Assembly (NCBI GenBank): GCA_963977525.1
Contig: CAXBPC010000006.1
Span: 1 to 64,000 of the forward strand
Length of the DNA: 64,000 nt
Direction of reading: 5' to 3'
DNA from: Ancylomarina sp963977525
Lineage (GTDB): Bacteria; Bacteroidota; Bacteroidia; Bacteroidales; Marinifilaceae
A program made the position numbers and the translations under genes. Of the stretch, positions 18,349-25,336 are shown piece by piece (the first letter of the stretch is position 1; each line of letters starts with the position of its first letter). The notes beneath the pieces were generated by a model that saw only the letters and a program-made list of their open reading frames with translations, had not been told where the DNA came from and ran no database searches.

Positions 18349-18681
18349 ATGAAATTAAGCACATTTCTTGGTCAGCTACGTATACTTGCTATTATAGAAG
18401 GAATCTCTTACCTCTTATTAATCCCAACCATTATTCTTAAGTATGGGTTTGAGATGGGGTTACCCAATAAGATCGTAGGCAGCATTCATGGTTTATTATT
18501 CATCTTATATTGCGTTTGGGTGGTCTATTATGCCATGAAAAAGAAGTGGAGTCTCATAAAAACACTCATTTGTTTGGCGGCATCCTTATTACCCATTGCT
18601 ACATTCATAGTAGACCAAAGAATTCTTAAAATGGAGGTTGAGAATGAGTTATTAGCCGCTACGAACAAAGAGTCATATTGA
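18349..18681 (+). CDS. DUF3817 family membrane protein
   Basis: A 110-residue protein with three membrane segments (about 10-30, 42-62, 70-90). The pattern LRILAIIEGISYLLLIPTI, KYGFEMG and GSIHGLLFILYCVWV is typical of DUF3817 proteins, which have no known function. It starts at an ATG, is free of neighbours in operon distance, and is followed by 220 bp without a gene and a decayed copy of the repeated terminator. Confidence 0.8.
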   Translation: MKLSTFLGQLRILAIIEGISYLLLIPTIILKYGFEMGLPNKIVGSIHGLLFILYCVWVVYYAMKKKWSLIKTLICLAASLLPIATFIVDQRILKMEVENELLAATNKESY

Positions 18682-18901
18682 AGGTAATAGCGCAACATGA
18701 TAACTATTTAACTGGCCTTATCCTTAGGCGTATTGATCTACTTATTAATTTTCCAGAAAGAATAAAAATGAATATTCTGATACTTACTTATATATTAGCT
18801 ACATGAGTAAATAAGAAAAACGTAGCACAACAATATGTATAAAACTCATTTCAAAACATCTCACTAAACTAAAGCGGCAAAATTTACCATCTCAAACATA
18901 T

Positions 18902-18938
18902 ACCCCATACTCCTAAAAAAGAGTTTAGGCTTTTTTTA
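18902..18938 (+). terminator. Repeated terminator element, decayed copy 3
   Basis: ACCCCATACTCCTAAAAAAGAG and TTTAGGCTTTTTTTATGCC keep the layout and tail of copies 1 and 2, but the stem has lost most of its pairing. It is probably no longer an efficient terminator. Confidence 0.45.
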
Positions 18939-18960
18939 TGCCTTTCCTTAATTACATAAG

Positions 18961-19045
18961 CCTCCCAGAATTCCAGTTAAGCTTTCCCAAAAAGTGGACA
19001 GCAGATAAAGCACTTCGGTTTAATACTTCCTAAAATTGGAAAGTT
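18961..19045 (+). repeat. Degenerate single copy of the 84-bp palindromic unit
   Basis: It carries diverged versions of both palindromes of the unit (CTTTCCCAAAAAGTGG, CTTCCTAAAATTGGAAAG) with the constant TTCGGTTTAATAC between them, 0.8 kb before the main array. Confidence 0.55.
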
Positions 19046-19177
19046 TCGGTTGTAATGATAGAAGAAACATTTTTTGCCGCCCACTTTTATTTCTAATTTC
19101 AGTCAGTAAATTCATTATTTTCATATTCATCAGATTGACGGTTTTTTATATCTTTGTCATCAAAAAGACATAAATTT

Positions 19178-19549
19178 ATGAATTATGAAATATATTGGGA
19201 GCAAGAAGGTGTCTTTCTAAAATTTAGAAATGCCATTACTGTATATGATATTATTAATGCTGATCTATTATTGCGTGGAGACAAACGGTATGATCGAATT
19301 ACATATATTATTTATGATTTGCTTGACATTGATTCATCAAACTTGTCTTTGGAAGCCCCAAAAATGCTTGCTAATATGGACAATGTAGCTTACAGCTGGA
19401 ATAACAATATATTTAATTTATTCTTAACAAAAGACTCATATATAATTAACATTATTAATGAATATTTGGAGCAGGTAGAAAATCCAAAATGGCAAAATAT
19501 AATATTGGATTCAGTTGAAAAAGCAAGAATGAGAATTAATAACTTATAA
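19178..19549 (+). CDS. Hypothetical small protein, possibly STAS/SpoIIAA-like fold
   Basis: A 123-residue protein from the ATG at 19178; the frame is open 24 bases further to a TTG, which I consider less likely. It has no signal peptide. The alternating pattern EIYWEQEGVFLKFRNAIT, then YDRITYIIYDLLDID and a helical C-terminus resembles SpoIIAA/STAS-like single-domain proteins, but no diagnostic residue is present and the call is tentative. No operon partner is near. Confidence 0.5.
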   Translation: MNYEIYWEQEGVFLKFRNAITVYDIINADLLLRGDKRYDRITYIIYDLLDIDSSNLSLEAPKMLANMDNVAYSWNNNIFNLFLTKDSYIINIINEYLEQVENPKWQNIILDSVEKARMRINNL

Positions 19550-19712
19550 TAATCTTATAGTTCTATATTATTCTCGATTAGCAGTAACTAATTTACAGTT
19601 TTGCTTTAGTAATATTTCCTTTTTTAAAAAAATATTTTCTCATAGTCAAGTAGTTTTCTAACTTGACACGGTTGTTCTTATTGCGACCAATTTGTAACAT
19701 GCGTTTAGAAAA

Positions 19713-19737
19713 GCCACCCTAAAAGGTGGCATTTTTT
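19713..19737 (+). terminator. Terminator before the palindromic array
   Basis: GCCACC/GGTGGC stem with a CTAAAA loop and a TTTTTT tail, then ATGCC as in the repeated terminators 1 and 3. The stem sequence differs but the sequence after it (ATGCCCTCCC, TCATTTCATAGGTCTCCCAGA) parallels that after copy 3, so it belongs to the same composite family. Confidence 0.65.
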
Positions 19738-19783
19738 ATGCCCTCCCCTCATTTCATAGGTCTCCCAGAGTTCCAGTTGAGCT

Positions 19784-20053
19784 CTTCCCAAAAATGGGAA
19801 GCCTTAAAATTACTTCGGTTTAATACATCCCAAAATTGGGAAGACCTCGCTTCATTTCAGTTGAGTCCTTCCCAAAAATGGGAAGCCTTAAAATTACTTC
19901 GGTTTAATACGTCCCAAAGTTGGGAAGGCCTGCTCAGTTTTACTTGAGCATCTCCCAAAAATGGGAAGCACAGAAAGCACTTCGGTTTAATACATCCCAA
20001 AATTGGGAAGGCCTCGCTCCGTTTCAGTTTATCCTTTCCAAAAAATGGGAAAG
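19784..20053 (+). repeat. 84-bp tandem repeat of paired palindromes
   Basis: Three full units and a half, with period 83-84 bp. Each unit holds two hairpins: CTTCCCAAAAATGGGAAG (starts 19784, 19868, 19951, a variant at 20034) and CATCCCAAAATTGGGAAG (starts 19826, 19910, 19993), joined by a constant 24-base spacer with TTACTTCGGTTTAATA. Arm changes are few, so the array is recent. It lies between two plus-strand genes, 115 bp before a DUF6261-like gene. Confidence 0.85.
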
Positions 20054-20167
20054 CTAGAATCATAGTCAGTTTGTTCTTCCCCAAAAGTTTGAAAAACTAC
20101 ACTAAAGGGGAGTTATATTTTCGCAAAATTAAACATAATTTAGATCTTCACTAAAAATACTTATGCA

Positions 20168-20908
20168 ATGAAAATAACAACATTCTATTCTAAAAGATTG
20201 CGTAATGCAGAACTGCTATCCTTAACCAATGATGTGCTAAATATCACCAAGCCTTTCGATTGGGAAACAGCCAATGTGCTTAACCTGCCAACTTGGGTTA
20301 CGGAGAGTAATGTTGAGTTTAAGAATCATCTGAATAAGCTGGGTACAGTAAACGAAACGCAGGCTGTGAAGATAGCCGATGACGCTTTTAACAATTCGTG
20401 GCGAGCTTTAAAATATGTGATCAAGGCTTGTTTGTTGAGTCCCATAGCTGAAGATCGAACCAATGCGGCTATTTTGGACGAATTGATCAATTCGCATGGT
20501 CTTAATTTGCACAACGAGAGTTATCAGGTGCAAAATGCTACAGCAAAGCTTTTCTTAAACGATTGTGTTAATAAGCCCGAAATTAAAGCGGCTATTACAG
20601 CTGTTAGCTTAGATCGTTATATCACAAACATACAAACCGCATTGGAGGTTTTGCTTGCAGCTATCGCTATGAGGAAAGACAAAAAGGTTAGTGAATTGAA
20701 TGATAGCGAAATTCACGAGATTAGAATTCGATTGACTGACAATTTGATTAAGATGTTTAAGTATTTAGAGGTGATGTCTGAAATATCGCCAGGCGGGGAC
20801 TTGGATACCATGATTAAACAAATAAACTTGAGCATTCAGAAAATTGAAACGGCTATTAAAAAGCGAACACATAAGAGCCAAGAGCTCGAAGAAGTTGAAA
20901 TATCTTAA
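20168..20908 (+). CDS. DUF6261-like protein
   Basis: A 246-residue all-helical cytosolic protein without signal peptide. Size, the opening MKITTFYSKRLRNAELLSLT and the central VKIADDAFNNSWRALKYVIK are as I know them from DUF6261, a Bacteroidota family of unknown function that often lies next to repeats or mobile genes (recognition from memory, moderate certainty). It has its own terminator 25 bases downstream. Confidence 0.65.
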   Translation: MKITTFYSKRLRNAELLSLTNDVLNITKPFDWETANVLNLPTWVTESNVEFKNHLNKLGTVNETQAVKIADDAFNNSWRALKYVIKACLLSPIAEDRTNAAILDELINSHGLNLHNESYQVQNATAKLFLNDCVNKPEIKAAITAVSLDRYITNIQTALEVLLAAIAMRKDKKVSELNDSEIHEIRIRLTDNLIKMFKYLEVMSEISPGGDLDTMIKQINLSIQKIETAIKKRTHKSQELEEVEIS

Positions 20909-20932
20909 TTTGTGCAACTACACACTTAATTG

Positions 20933-20977
20933 AAAACCGCTCTCTTGTCTTGCTGACGAGGGGTCGGTTTTTTTTTA
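20933..20977 (+). terminator. Terminator of the DUF6261-like gene
   Basis: AAAACCG pairs with CGGTTTT, with a partly paired CTC/GAG inside, followed by a run of nine T. Confidence 0.7.
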
Positions 20978-20983
20978 TTTACA

Positions 20984-21203
20984 GCACCCTCGCTGGTGCG
21001 CGATTATATCGCGTTCCTTAAGAGCCTAATTTTAAAACCACACGATAAAATCGTGCGGCAGCTGAGTCAGGGTATGATTAAGTCATATTCACAGAATGAC
21101 AAAATTTACAGAATGAACATATCAAACCATCAATTTTGATAATTATGAAAATTCTGTAATTATGTGATTTATCTTTCTGCTTGACATTTAAAACCACACG
21201 ATA
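20984..21203. repeat. Cluster of three hairpins and a 17-bp direct repeat
   Basis: Three perfect hairpins follow each other: GCACC-CTCGCT-GGTGC (20984-20999), CGCGAT-TAT-ATCGCG (20999-21013) and CACGAT-AAA-ATCGTG (21041-21055). The last overlaps a 17-bp word TTTAAAACCACACGATA (21031-21047) that recurs exactly at 21187-21203. Also TTACAGAAT (21106 region) is mirrored by ATTCTGTAA about 45 bases later. The 350 bp gap around it has no gene. Confidence 0.6.
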
Positions 21204-21259
21204 CAACCGAAACGAAGTGGAGCTCAGCGAAGATTATCGGCGGCAGCGAGGATATAAAA

Positions 21260-21291
21260 AAAGGGAAAAGACTTAAACATCTTTTCCCTTT
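21260..21291 (-). terminator. Terminator of the YceI gene
   Basis: A 12-bp perfect stem AAAGGGAAAAGA/TCTTTTCCCTTT with an 8-base loop; on the minus strand it is followed by TTTTTATAT. It is just past the stop at 21296. Confidence 0.8.
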
Positions 21292-21295
21292 CTTA

Positions 21296-21916
21296 TTAAT
21301 TCAATTTTGAAACCAATTGAAACTTAAGATCGAACTTATCGTGAATCATATTATCCCCCAGTCCATCGAAAAAAGATCCTGACCCATACTTGATATCCCA
21401 TTTCGTTCTATCTACCGATAGGGTAGCATCGATTTGGAGTATATCATTCTTGATCTCTAGTTTAGCAGGAAAACTTATTTCGTGGCTAATACCTTTAATA
21501 CTCAACATACCTTTAACTGTATAATTTGCTTCGCCAGATTTCGTTCCTGAGATAGCATCGAACTGTGTTGCCTGAAAATTTGATTCTGGGAACTTAGCTA
21601 CAGAGAAAAAATCATCTGATTTTAAATGCCCAATAAGTTTCTGATTATATTCTGCATTTGTAATATCGGTACAAACAATAGATGACATATCGATGTTAAT
21701 TTTTGCACCTACAAACTTATCGCCATCTAAAACGATTTCTCCATTATTAAGGGAAATAACACCTACGTGCTCACTTGAAAGTTTCTTTCCAGTCCAAAAT
21801 ACTTTACTTTCTGATACTTGAACTTTAAATTCTTTTACATTTTTTGCTGGTCCCTCAGCATCTACATTATTAATGAATAATAAACCCATCAATATAAATA
21901 ATCCTATTTTTTTCAT
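21296..21916 (-). CDS. YceI-family periplasmic lipid-binding protein
   Basis: A 206-residue protein with a signal peptide (residues 1-20, ending NNVDAEG) and a YceI lipocalin-like beta-barrel: SESKVFWTGKKLSSEHVGVI, then FVGAKINIDMSSI, HLKSDDFFSVAKFPESNF and the ending LSVDRTKWDIKYGSGSFF. Family members bind isoprenoid chains (octaprenyl compounds in TT1927b and related structures), which is notable because an isoprenoid gene cluster starts 680 bp upstream. A Crp/Fnr gene lies between them on the same strand, with an 86-bp gap to this gene. A working link with the cluster is inference. Confidence 0.88.
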   Translation of the reverse strand: MKKIGLFILMGLLFINNVDAEGPAKNVKEFKVQVSESKVFWTGKKLSSEHVGVISLNNGEIVLDGDKFVGAKINIDMSSIVCTDITNAEYNQKLIGHLKSDDFFSVAKFPESNFQATQFDAISGTKSGEANYTVKGMLSIKGISHEISFPAKLEIKNDILQIDATLSVDRTKWDIKYGSGSFFDGLGDNMIHDKFDLKFQLVSKLN

Positions 21917-22002
21917 GTCTCTATATTTTTATTGTTTTGACATGACAAACATACGAGAGGCGACTGTCGAAAAAAATAAACTAGTTTAATAAAAAGACAT
22001 CC

Positions 22003-22572
22003 TTATCTTTTTCTTGCTCGCTTCGCCATTATCTGACTAAGAAAAACTGAAGTAACTCCCAAATAAGATGAGATATGATATTGTGGCAAACGCTTTACCA
22101 AATCGGGGTATTCGGTAATTAGATCTTCATAATTTTCTTCAGCTGTTTTCGATAGAATAGAAATGTAACGCTTTTGAAGAAAAATATAAGAGCGCTTTAT
22201 AGTTGCTACTATTTTTGAAAAATCACTCGTTAAATCTCGTAACTGATCATCCTCAATAGAGAATACACTGCTTTCTTCTATCGTTTCTAAAAAAAATGAA
22301 GTTGGGAGTGGTGTAGCCAAATCACCAATCATTTGGCCTTCCTTGGCAAATAAGACATTGAATTCTTTACCTAACGGATCGATTATATATAAACGTAGAA
22401 GGCCTTTTGTAACGAAATAATGTTTGGTATTGGCATCTCCATTTGAAAATACAAGTTGCTTTTTCTTAAAGGTCTCAAGTTTGAACGAATTCAAAATAGA
22501 TGCTTCCTCATCTATTGTAAGATTACGCCCATATATTCTTTCGAAATATTTCGTCAGGATACTTTCCATCAT
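22003..22572 (-). CDS. Crp/Fnr-type transcriptional regulator
   Basis: A 189-residue regulator: cyclic-nucleotide-binding-like beta-roll in residues 20-115 (FKKKQLVFSNGDANTKHYFV, GLLRLYIID) and a short C-terminal winged helix ending YHISSYLGVTSVFLSQIMAK. No cysteine cluster is visible, so it is not an oxygen-sensing FNR with an iron-sulfur cluster. The form (about 190 residues) is the common small Crp/Fnr class of Bacteroidota whose ligands are mostly unknown. Its start, at either of two adjacent ATGs, is only 24 bases past the stop of the cyclase gene, so it is probably the last gene of the big minus-strand locus and a candidate regulator of it. Confidence 0.88.
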   Translation of the reverse strand: MMESILTKYFERIYGRNLTIDEEASILNSFKLETFKKKQLVFSNGDANTKHYFVTKGLLRLYIIDPLGKEFNVLFAKEGQMIGDLATPLPTSFFLETIEESSVFSIEDDQLRDLTSDFSKIVATIKRSYIFLQKRYISILSKTAEENYEDLITEYPDLVKRLPQYHISSYLGVTSVFLSQIMAKRARKR

Positions 22573-22596
22573 TAAATCATTTCAGTTCAAAATAAA

Positions 22597-24351
22597 TTAT
22601 TCCATTTCCTTTAGTGCCGAACAGGCAAATACCAATGGATACATATCTTCGTAATACCACAGCGAGGCAAAATAAAGCCCGATTGGTGTTGCTTTTATAT
22701 CGTCCAAGTTTTCTGGAATAATCTCCATTAAACAATCGGCTGCACGATTAGCCAAGTTCTCCTTACCACAGGCTGCCATTGCACGAAGAGCCAATGAGGT
22801 TTCCTCTATGCTTGGTGGCAAATCTTTATCGCCTCCCCAACCACCACGATGGTGTTGAGTCATGGCTAAAAATCGGATTGCTTTCGCCATCATAGCATCT
22901 AGTCCTGAATAGCCAGCCTTTTTTAGCTCGGCCAATCCATATAAAACGATTGACGTTCCATATACTGGATTTTGATGATGTTCTGCCATCTCGTTTCCAA
23001 ACCAAAGCGGTGCAAAAGAACCATCGTGATATTGCGCTTTACCTAGGTAAGCAATCGCTTTCTTTATTCTTTTATCTATTTTCTTTTGAAATTTCTTATC
23101 GAACTTTTCTTTCCAAACGACGAAAGATTTTATGGCATGAGCTGTAATATCAGGACAAGAACAATCGAAAGGCAACTTTCCCCATCCCTTACAAAAGGTC
23201 GGGAATCCACCATCACTATTTTGCATGTTCATCAGCCATAGAATACCATTCTTCACACTATCCAAAGATATTGCCTCATCCCCGTTAAGATGATGTAAGG
23301 CAATTAATGCACCAGATGTATCATCGGTATCAGGAACGCCTCCTTGCAGGTTAGTCCAAGCCCAACCACCAGGTTTAGTCTGAGTAAATGGATGAACCAC
23401 CTTATATTGTTGCTCCAACAAGTTGGACTTAATTTCAGATTGCTTATCGAGTTTTGCTAGGGACTCAGGACTTAAGGCGTTTAATGACAAACTACTTACC
23501 CAAGTGGATAAGTTCGTATCAATAGGCCAACTTCCATCTTCTCGAATAGACTTAGCTAGAAACTGACTTGCTTTATCACAAACTTCTAAGCTTTGATAGT
23601 TGGCCTTAACCATACTCATTAAAACGAAAGCAGTTAATGGGGTCGCCTCAAGAAATCCACCATTATCAGGTTGCTTTGCTTTGAGAACATTTAAAACTCT
23701 TTTTCGGCAAATAGCTCTAACAAGTTTCCTGAAAACACCTTTTCTTGAATTTCGACTCTTAACAAGACCAATAGCAATAAGAGCTGGTATAGCGTAACTC
23801 ACTACCGATAGTTTTAGCCAACGGAACATCCAATTAGGGAATATGGCTAAATGATAAGGCAGTTGTGGTACCAATTTCCATCCTTTATCACCCAATCGGC
23901 CCGAAATGGCGCACATGGCTAATATTGGAACTGAAAAAGTTTGGTCACTCTTATAGTGATCTAATATAGCTTCGCTGATTGTTTCTGGTTCAAGACTGCC
24001 TACTCTTTTTTTCAACCATGCCTCAGCATCTTGAATAGGTTCTTGATATGCCTCATCTCCCTCGACTATAGAAAAAGCAGCCCAAGTTAATAGTGTTGTA
24101 CTTAAATTACTTTGGCTTCTAATTGTATCGCCCCAGCCTCCATCAGCATTTTTATTTGCGACAAGCCACGATAAGCCTTGAGTTATTTCAGTTTGATACT
24201 TTTCTTTATCGAATTGCCATAAAGCAAATACAGCAAGCGCTGTTGACAAAGCACTACTTGACAAACGCCCAGTCCATAAACCATCTTCATTTCTTAATGA
24301 AAGAATTTTTTGCTCTAAGCTTTGAAACAGTAGTTTCCTTTTTTCGTCCAT
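22597..24351 (-). CDS. Squalene-hopene-cyclase-like class II terpene cyclase
   Basis: From the ATG at 24351 the protein has 584 residues; the frame is open to a TTG at 24381 that would overlap the preceding gene. It has the alpha/alpha-barrel prenyltransferase/squalene-cyclase fold with QW-type repeats (DGGWGDT, DGSWPIDTNLSTW, PGGWAWTN, DGGFPTF, DGSFAPLWFGN, RGGWGGDKD). The key class II acid motif DxDD is intact: PDTDDTSGAL, at about residues 341-344. The ending IGLYFASLWYYEDMYPL also fits the family. It should cyclise a linear isoprenoid by protonation at or in the inner membrane. Substrate (squalene or a prenyl chain from the neighbouring synthase) cannot be read from sequence; no squalene synthase gene is present in the window. 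Confidence 0.82.
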   Translation of the reverse strand: MDEKRKLLFQSLEQKILSLRNEDGLWTGRLSSSALSTALAVFALWQFDKEKYQTEITQGLSWLVANKNADGGWGDTIRSQSNLSTTLLTWAAFSIVEGDEAYQEPIQDAEAWLKKRVGSLEPETISEAILDHYKSDQTFSVPILAMCAISGRLGDKGWKLVPQLPYHLAIFPNWMFRWLKLSVVSYAIPALIAIGLVKSRNSRKGVFRKLVRAICRKRVLNVLKAKQPDNGGFLEATPLTAFVLMSMVKANYQSLEVCDKASQFLAKSIREDGSWPIDTNLSTWVSSLSLNALSPESLAKLDKQSEIKSNLLEQQYKVVHPFTQTKPGGWAWTNLQGGVPDTDDTSGALIALHHLNGDEAISLDSVKNGILWLMNMQNSDGGFPTFCKGWGKLPFDCSCPDITAHAIKSFVVWKEKFDKKFQKKIDKRIKKAIAYLGKAQYHDGSFAPLWFGNEMAEHHQNPVYGTSIVLYGLAELKKAGYSGLDAMMAKAIRFLAMTQHHRGGWGGDKDLPPSIEETSLALRAMAACGKENLANRAADCLMEIIPENLDDIKATPIGLYFASLWYYEDMYPLVFACSALKEME

Positions 24352-24364
24352 AAATTCAGCAGAA

Positions 24365-25336
24365 TTATAATAAGATTCCAATTCCTAAAAGGGCATAATA
24401 CGTATATTCAACATCACAGGTCATATCGGCAATACTGCCAAAGAAACCTCCTGATTCATCCCAATGCAAATTAATAAAATCGATAGATTTATCAGACAGA
24501 GATTGTAAATTTTCATCAGCCATATAAAGTGCTAGTAGTGCCGTACTTGTGGAAAGTGTATCGGCAATTGGGAGATCTTGGGCAGCTTTAAAGCCACCTC
24601 TCACCGTATAATTCTTCATTAAATAGTCAACAACTCTATTCTTATCGGAATTCTGGCTGAGGGTCATAATTAAACCAGCAGCTGTAGCCGAGGTCACTCC
24701 TGTTACTGAAGAACGATCATTGGCGAATGAATGATCAGAACATTTTAAATTGGAAATTGGATGGCTTATTTCATTCAAAATATCTTCATCCTCATTCAAA
24801 TCTTGAAAAAGTGTCCAGACTAAAAAAGATGCATACACAGTTGCCTGATCAGCAGCATGCCTATTGTGATTGTATCCACCATCTTTTGATTTATAAGTAT
24901 TGATGAGTTCAAACTGAACTCGACAATTTTTCTTGGCTTTCTTTATCAGGTTTTTCATTGCCAGGTTAGCAAGGAATCCTTCTGAGTTTAGCGATTCGAG
25001 CTTAAGACCAAACTTCTGTTTTTGCTGAATAACTTGAAGCAATAAATAACATCGGATATAACAGACGGCATGCACCAAATCTAAACCGTGTTCAGTATTC
25101 CATGTCTCTAAGAATTCTTGTTCTTTTTCAACATTCAGTTTAATATCGTAAGCTAATGCTAATGTGTAAGCAAATACCGAATAGTAAATATCAGGCTTTG
25201 CAGCTCTATCTTTAAAACCACCCGTTTCGCAATGTTGGGAACGTACAAAAGATCTGATCTCATGCAAAGCCTCATCGCTCAACAAATCCTTTACCTTAAA
25301 AAGAGCATTTAATATCTCCTGATTGCAATTTCTCAT
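24365..25336 (-). CDS. Second prenyltransferase/cyclase-fold protein
   Basis: A 323-residue protein made of alpha/alpha-barrel repeats with GG-F/Y turns at CETGGFKDRAAKPDIYYSVF, DGGYNHNRHAADQATVY, VRGGFKAAQDL and SGGFFGSIADMTCDVEYTYY. It is about half the length of a class II cyclase and has no DxDD. The last repeat resembles that of protein prenyltransferase beta subunits, but the position of their zinc-binding histidine is a tyrosine (DVEYT at 308-312). It may be a partner subunit of the cyclase or a binding protein for the isoprenoid. ATG overlaps the TGA of the upstream synthase gene (ATGA), so both are translated together. Confidence 0.72.
   Translation of the reverse strand: MRNCNQEILNALFKVKDLLSDEALHEIRSFVRSQHCETGGFKDRAAKPDIYYSVFAYTLALAYDIKLNVEKEQEFLETWNTEHGLDLVHAVCYIRCYLLLQVIQQKQKFGLKLESLNSEGFLANLAMKNLIKKAKKNCRVQFELINTYKSKDGGYNHNRHAADQATVYASFLVWTLFQDLNEDEDILNEISHPISNLKCSDHSFANDRSSVTGVTSATAAGLIMTLSQNSDKNRVVDYLMKNYTVRGGFKAAQDLPIADTLSTSTALLALYMADENLQSLSDKSIDFINLHWDESGGFFGSIADMTCDVEYTYYALLGIGILL

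Larger units (their letters stand above)
18682..19177. other. Gene-free stretch with decayed repeats
   Basis: Nearly 500 bp without a convincing gene. It contains the third, decayed terminator copy (18902-18938) and, at about 18961-19045, a decayed single copy of the 84-bp palindromic unit that is tandemly repeated at 19784-20053 (shared words include CTCCCAGAATTCCAGTT, AAGCACTTCGGTTTAATAC and CTTCCTAAAATTGGAAAG). Confidence 0.55.
19550..20167. other. Gene-free stretch with terminator and palindromic array
   Basis: About 600 bp. It holds a terminator at 19713-19737 and the 84-bp tandem array at 19784-20053. Open frames across the array exist on both strands but repeat with the DNA and have no independent start signals, so I treat them as by-products. 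Confidence 0.6.

Noticed and set aside
17011..19737. Integron cassette array
   Set aside because: The hairpins are T-tailed terminators without GTTRRRY/RYYYAAC core sites, and no integrase gene is present.
19784..20053. CRISPR array
   Set aside because: The repeated part includes both palindromes and the spacers between them; there are no unique spacers of constant length and no cas genes.
19726..20084. Reading frames through the 84-bp palindromic array
   Set aside because: The 84-bp unit keeps frame, giving artificial repeats such as SQKWEALKLLRFNTS; hairpin symmetry explains the DNA better than coding.
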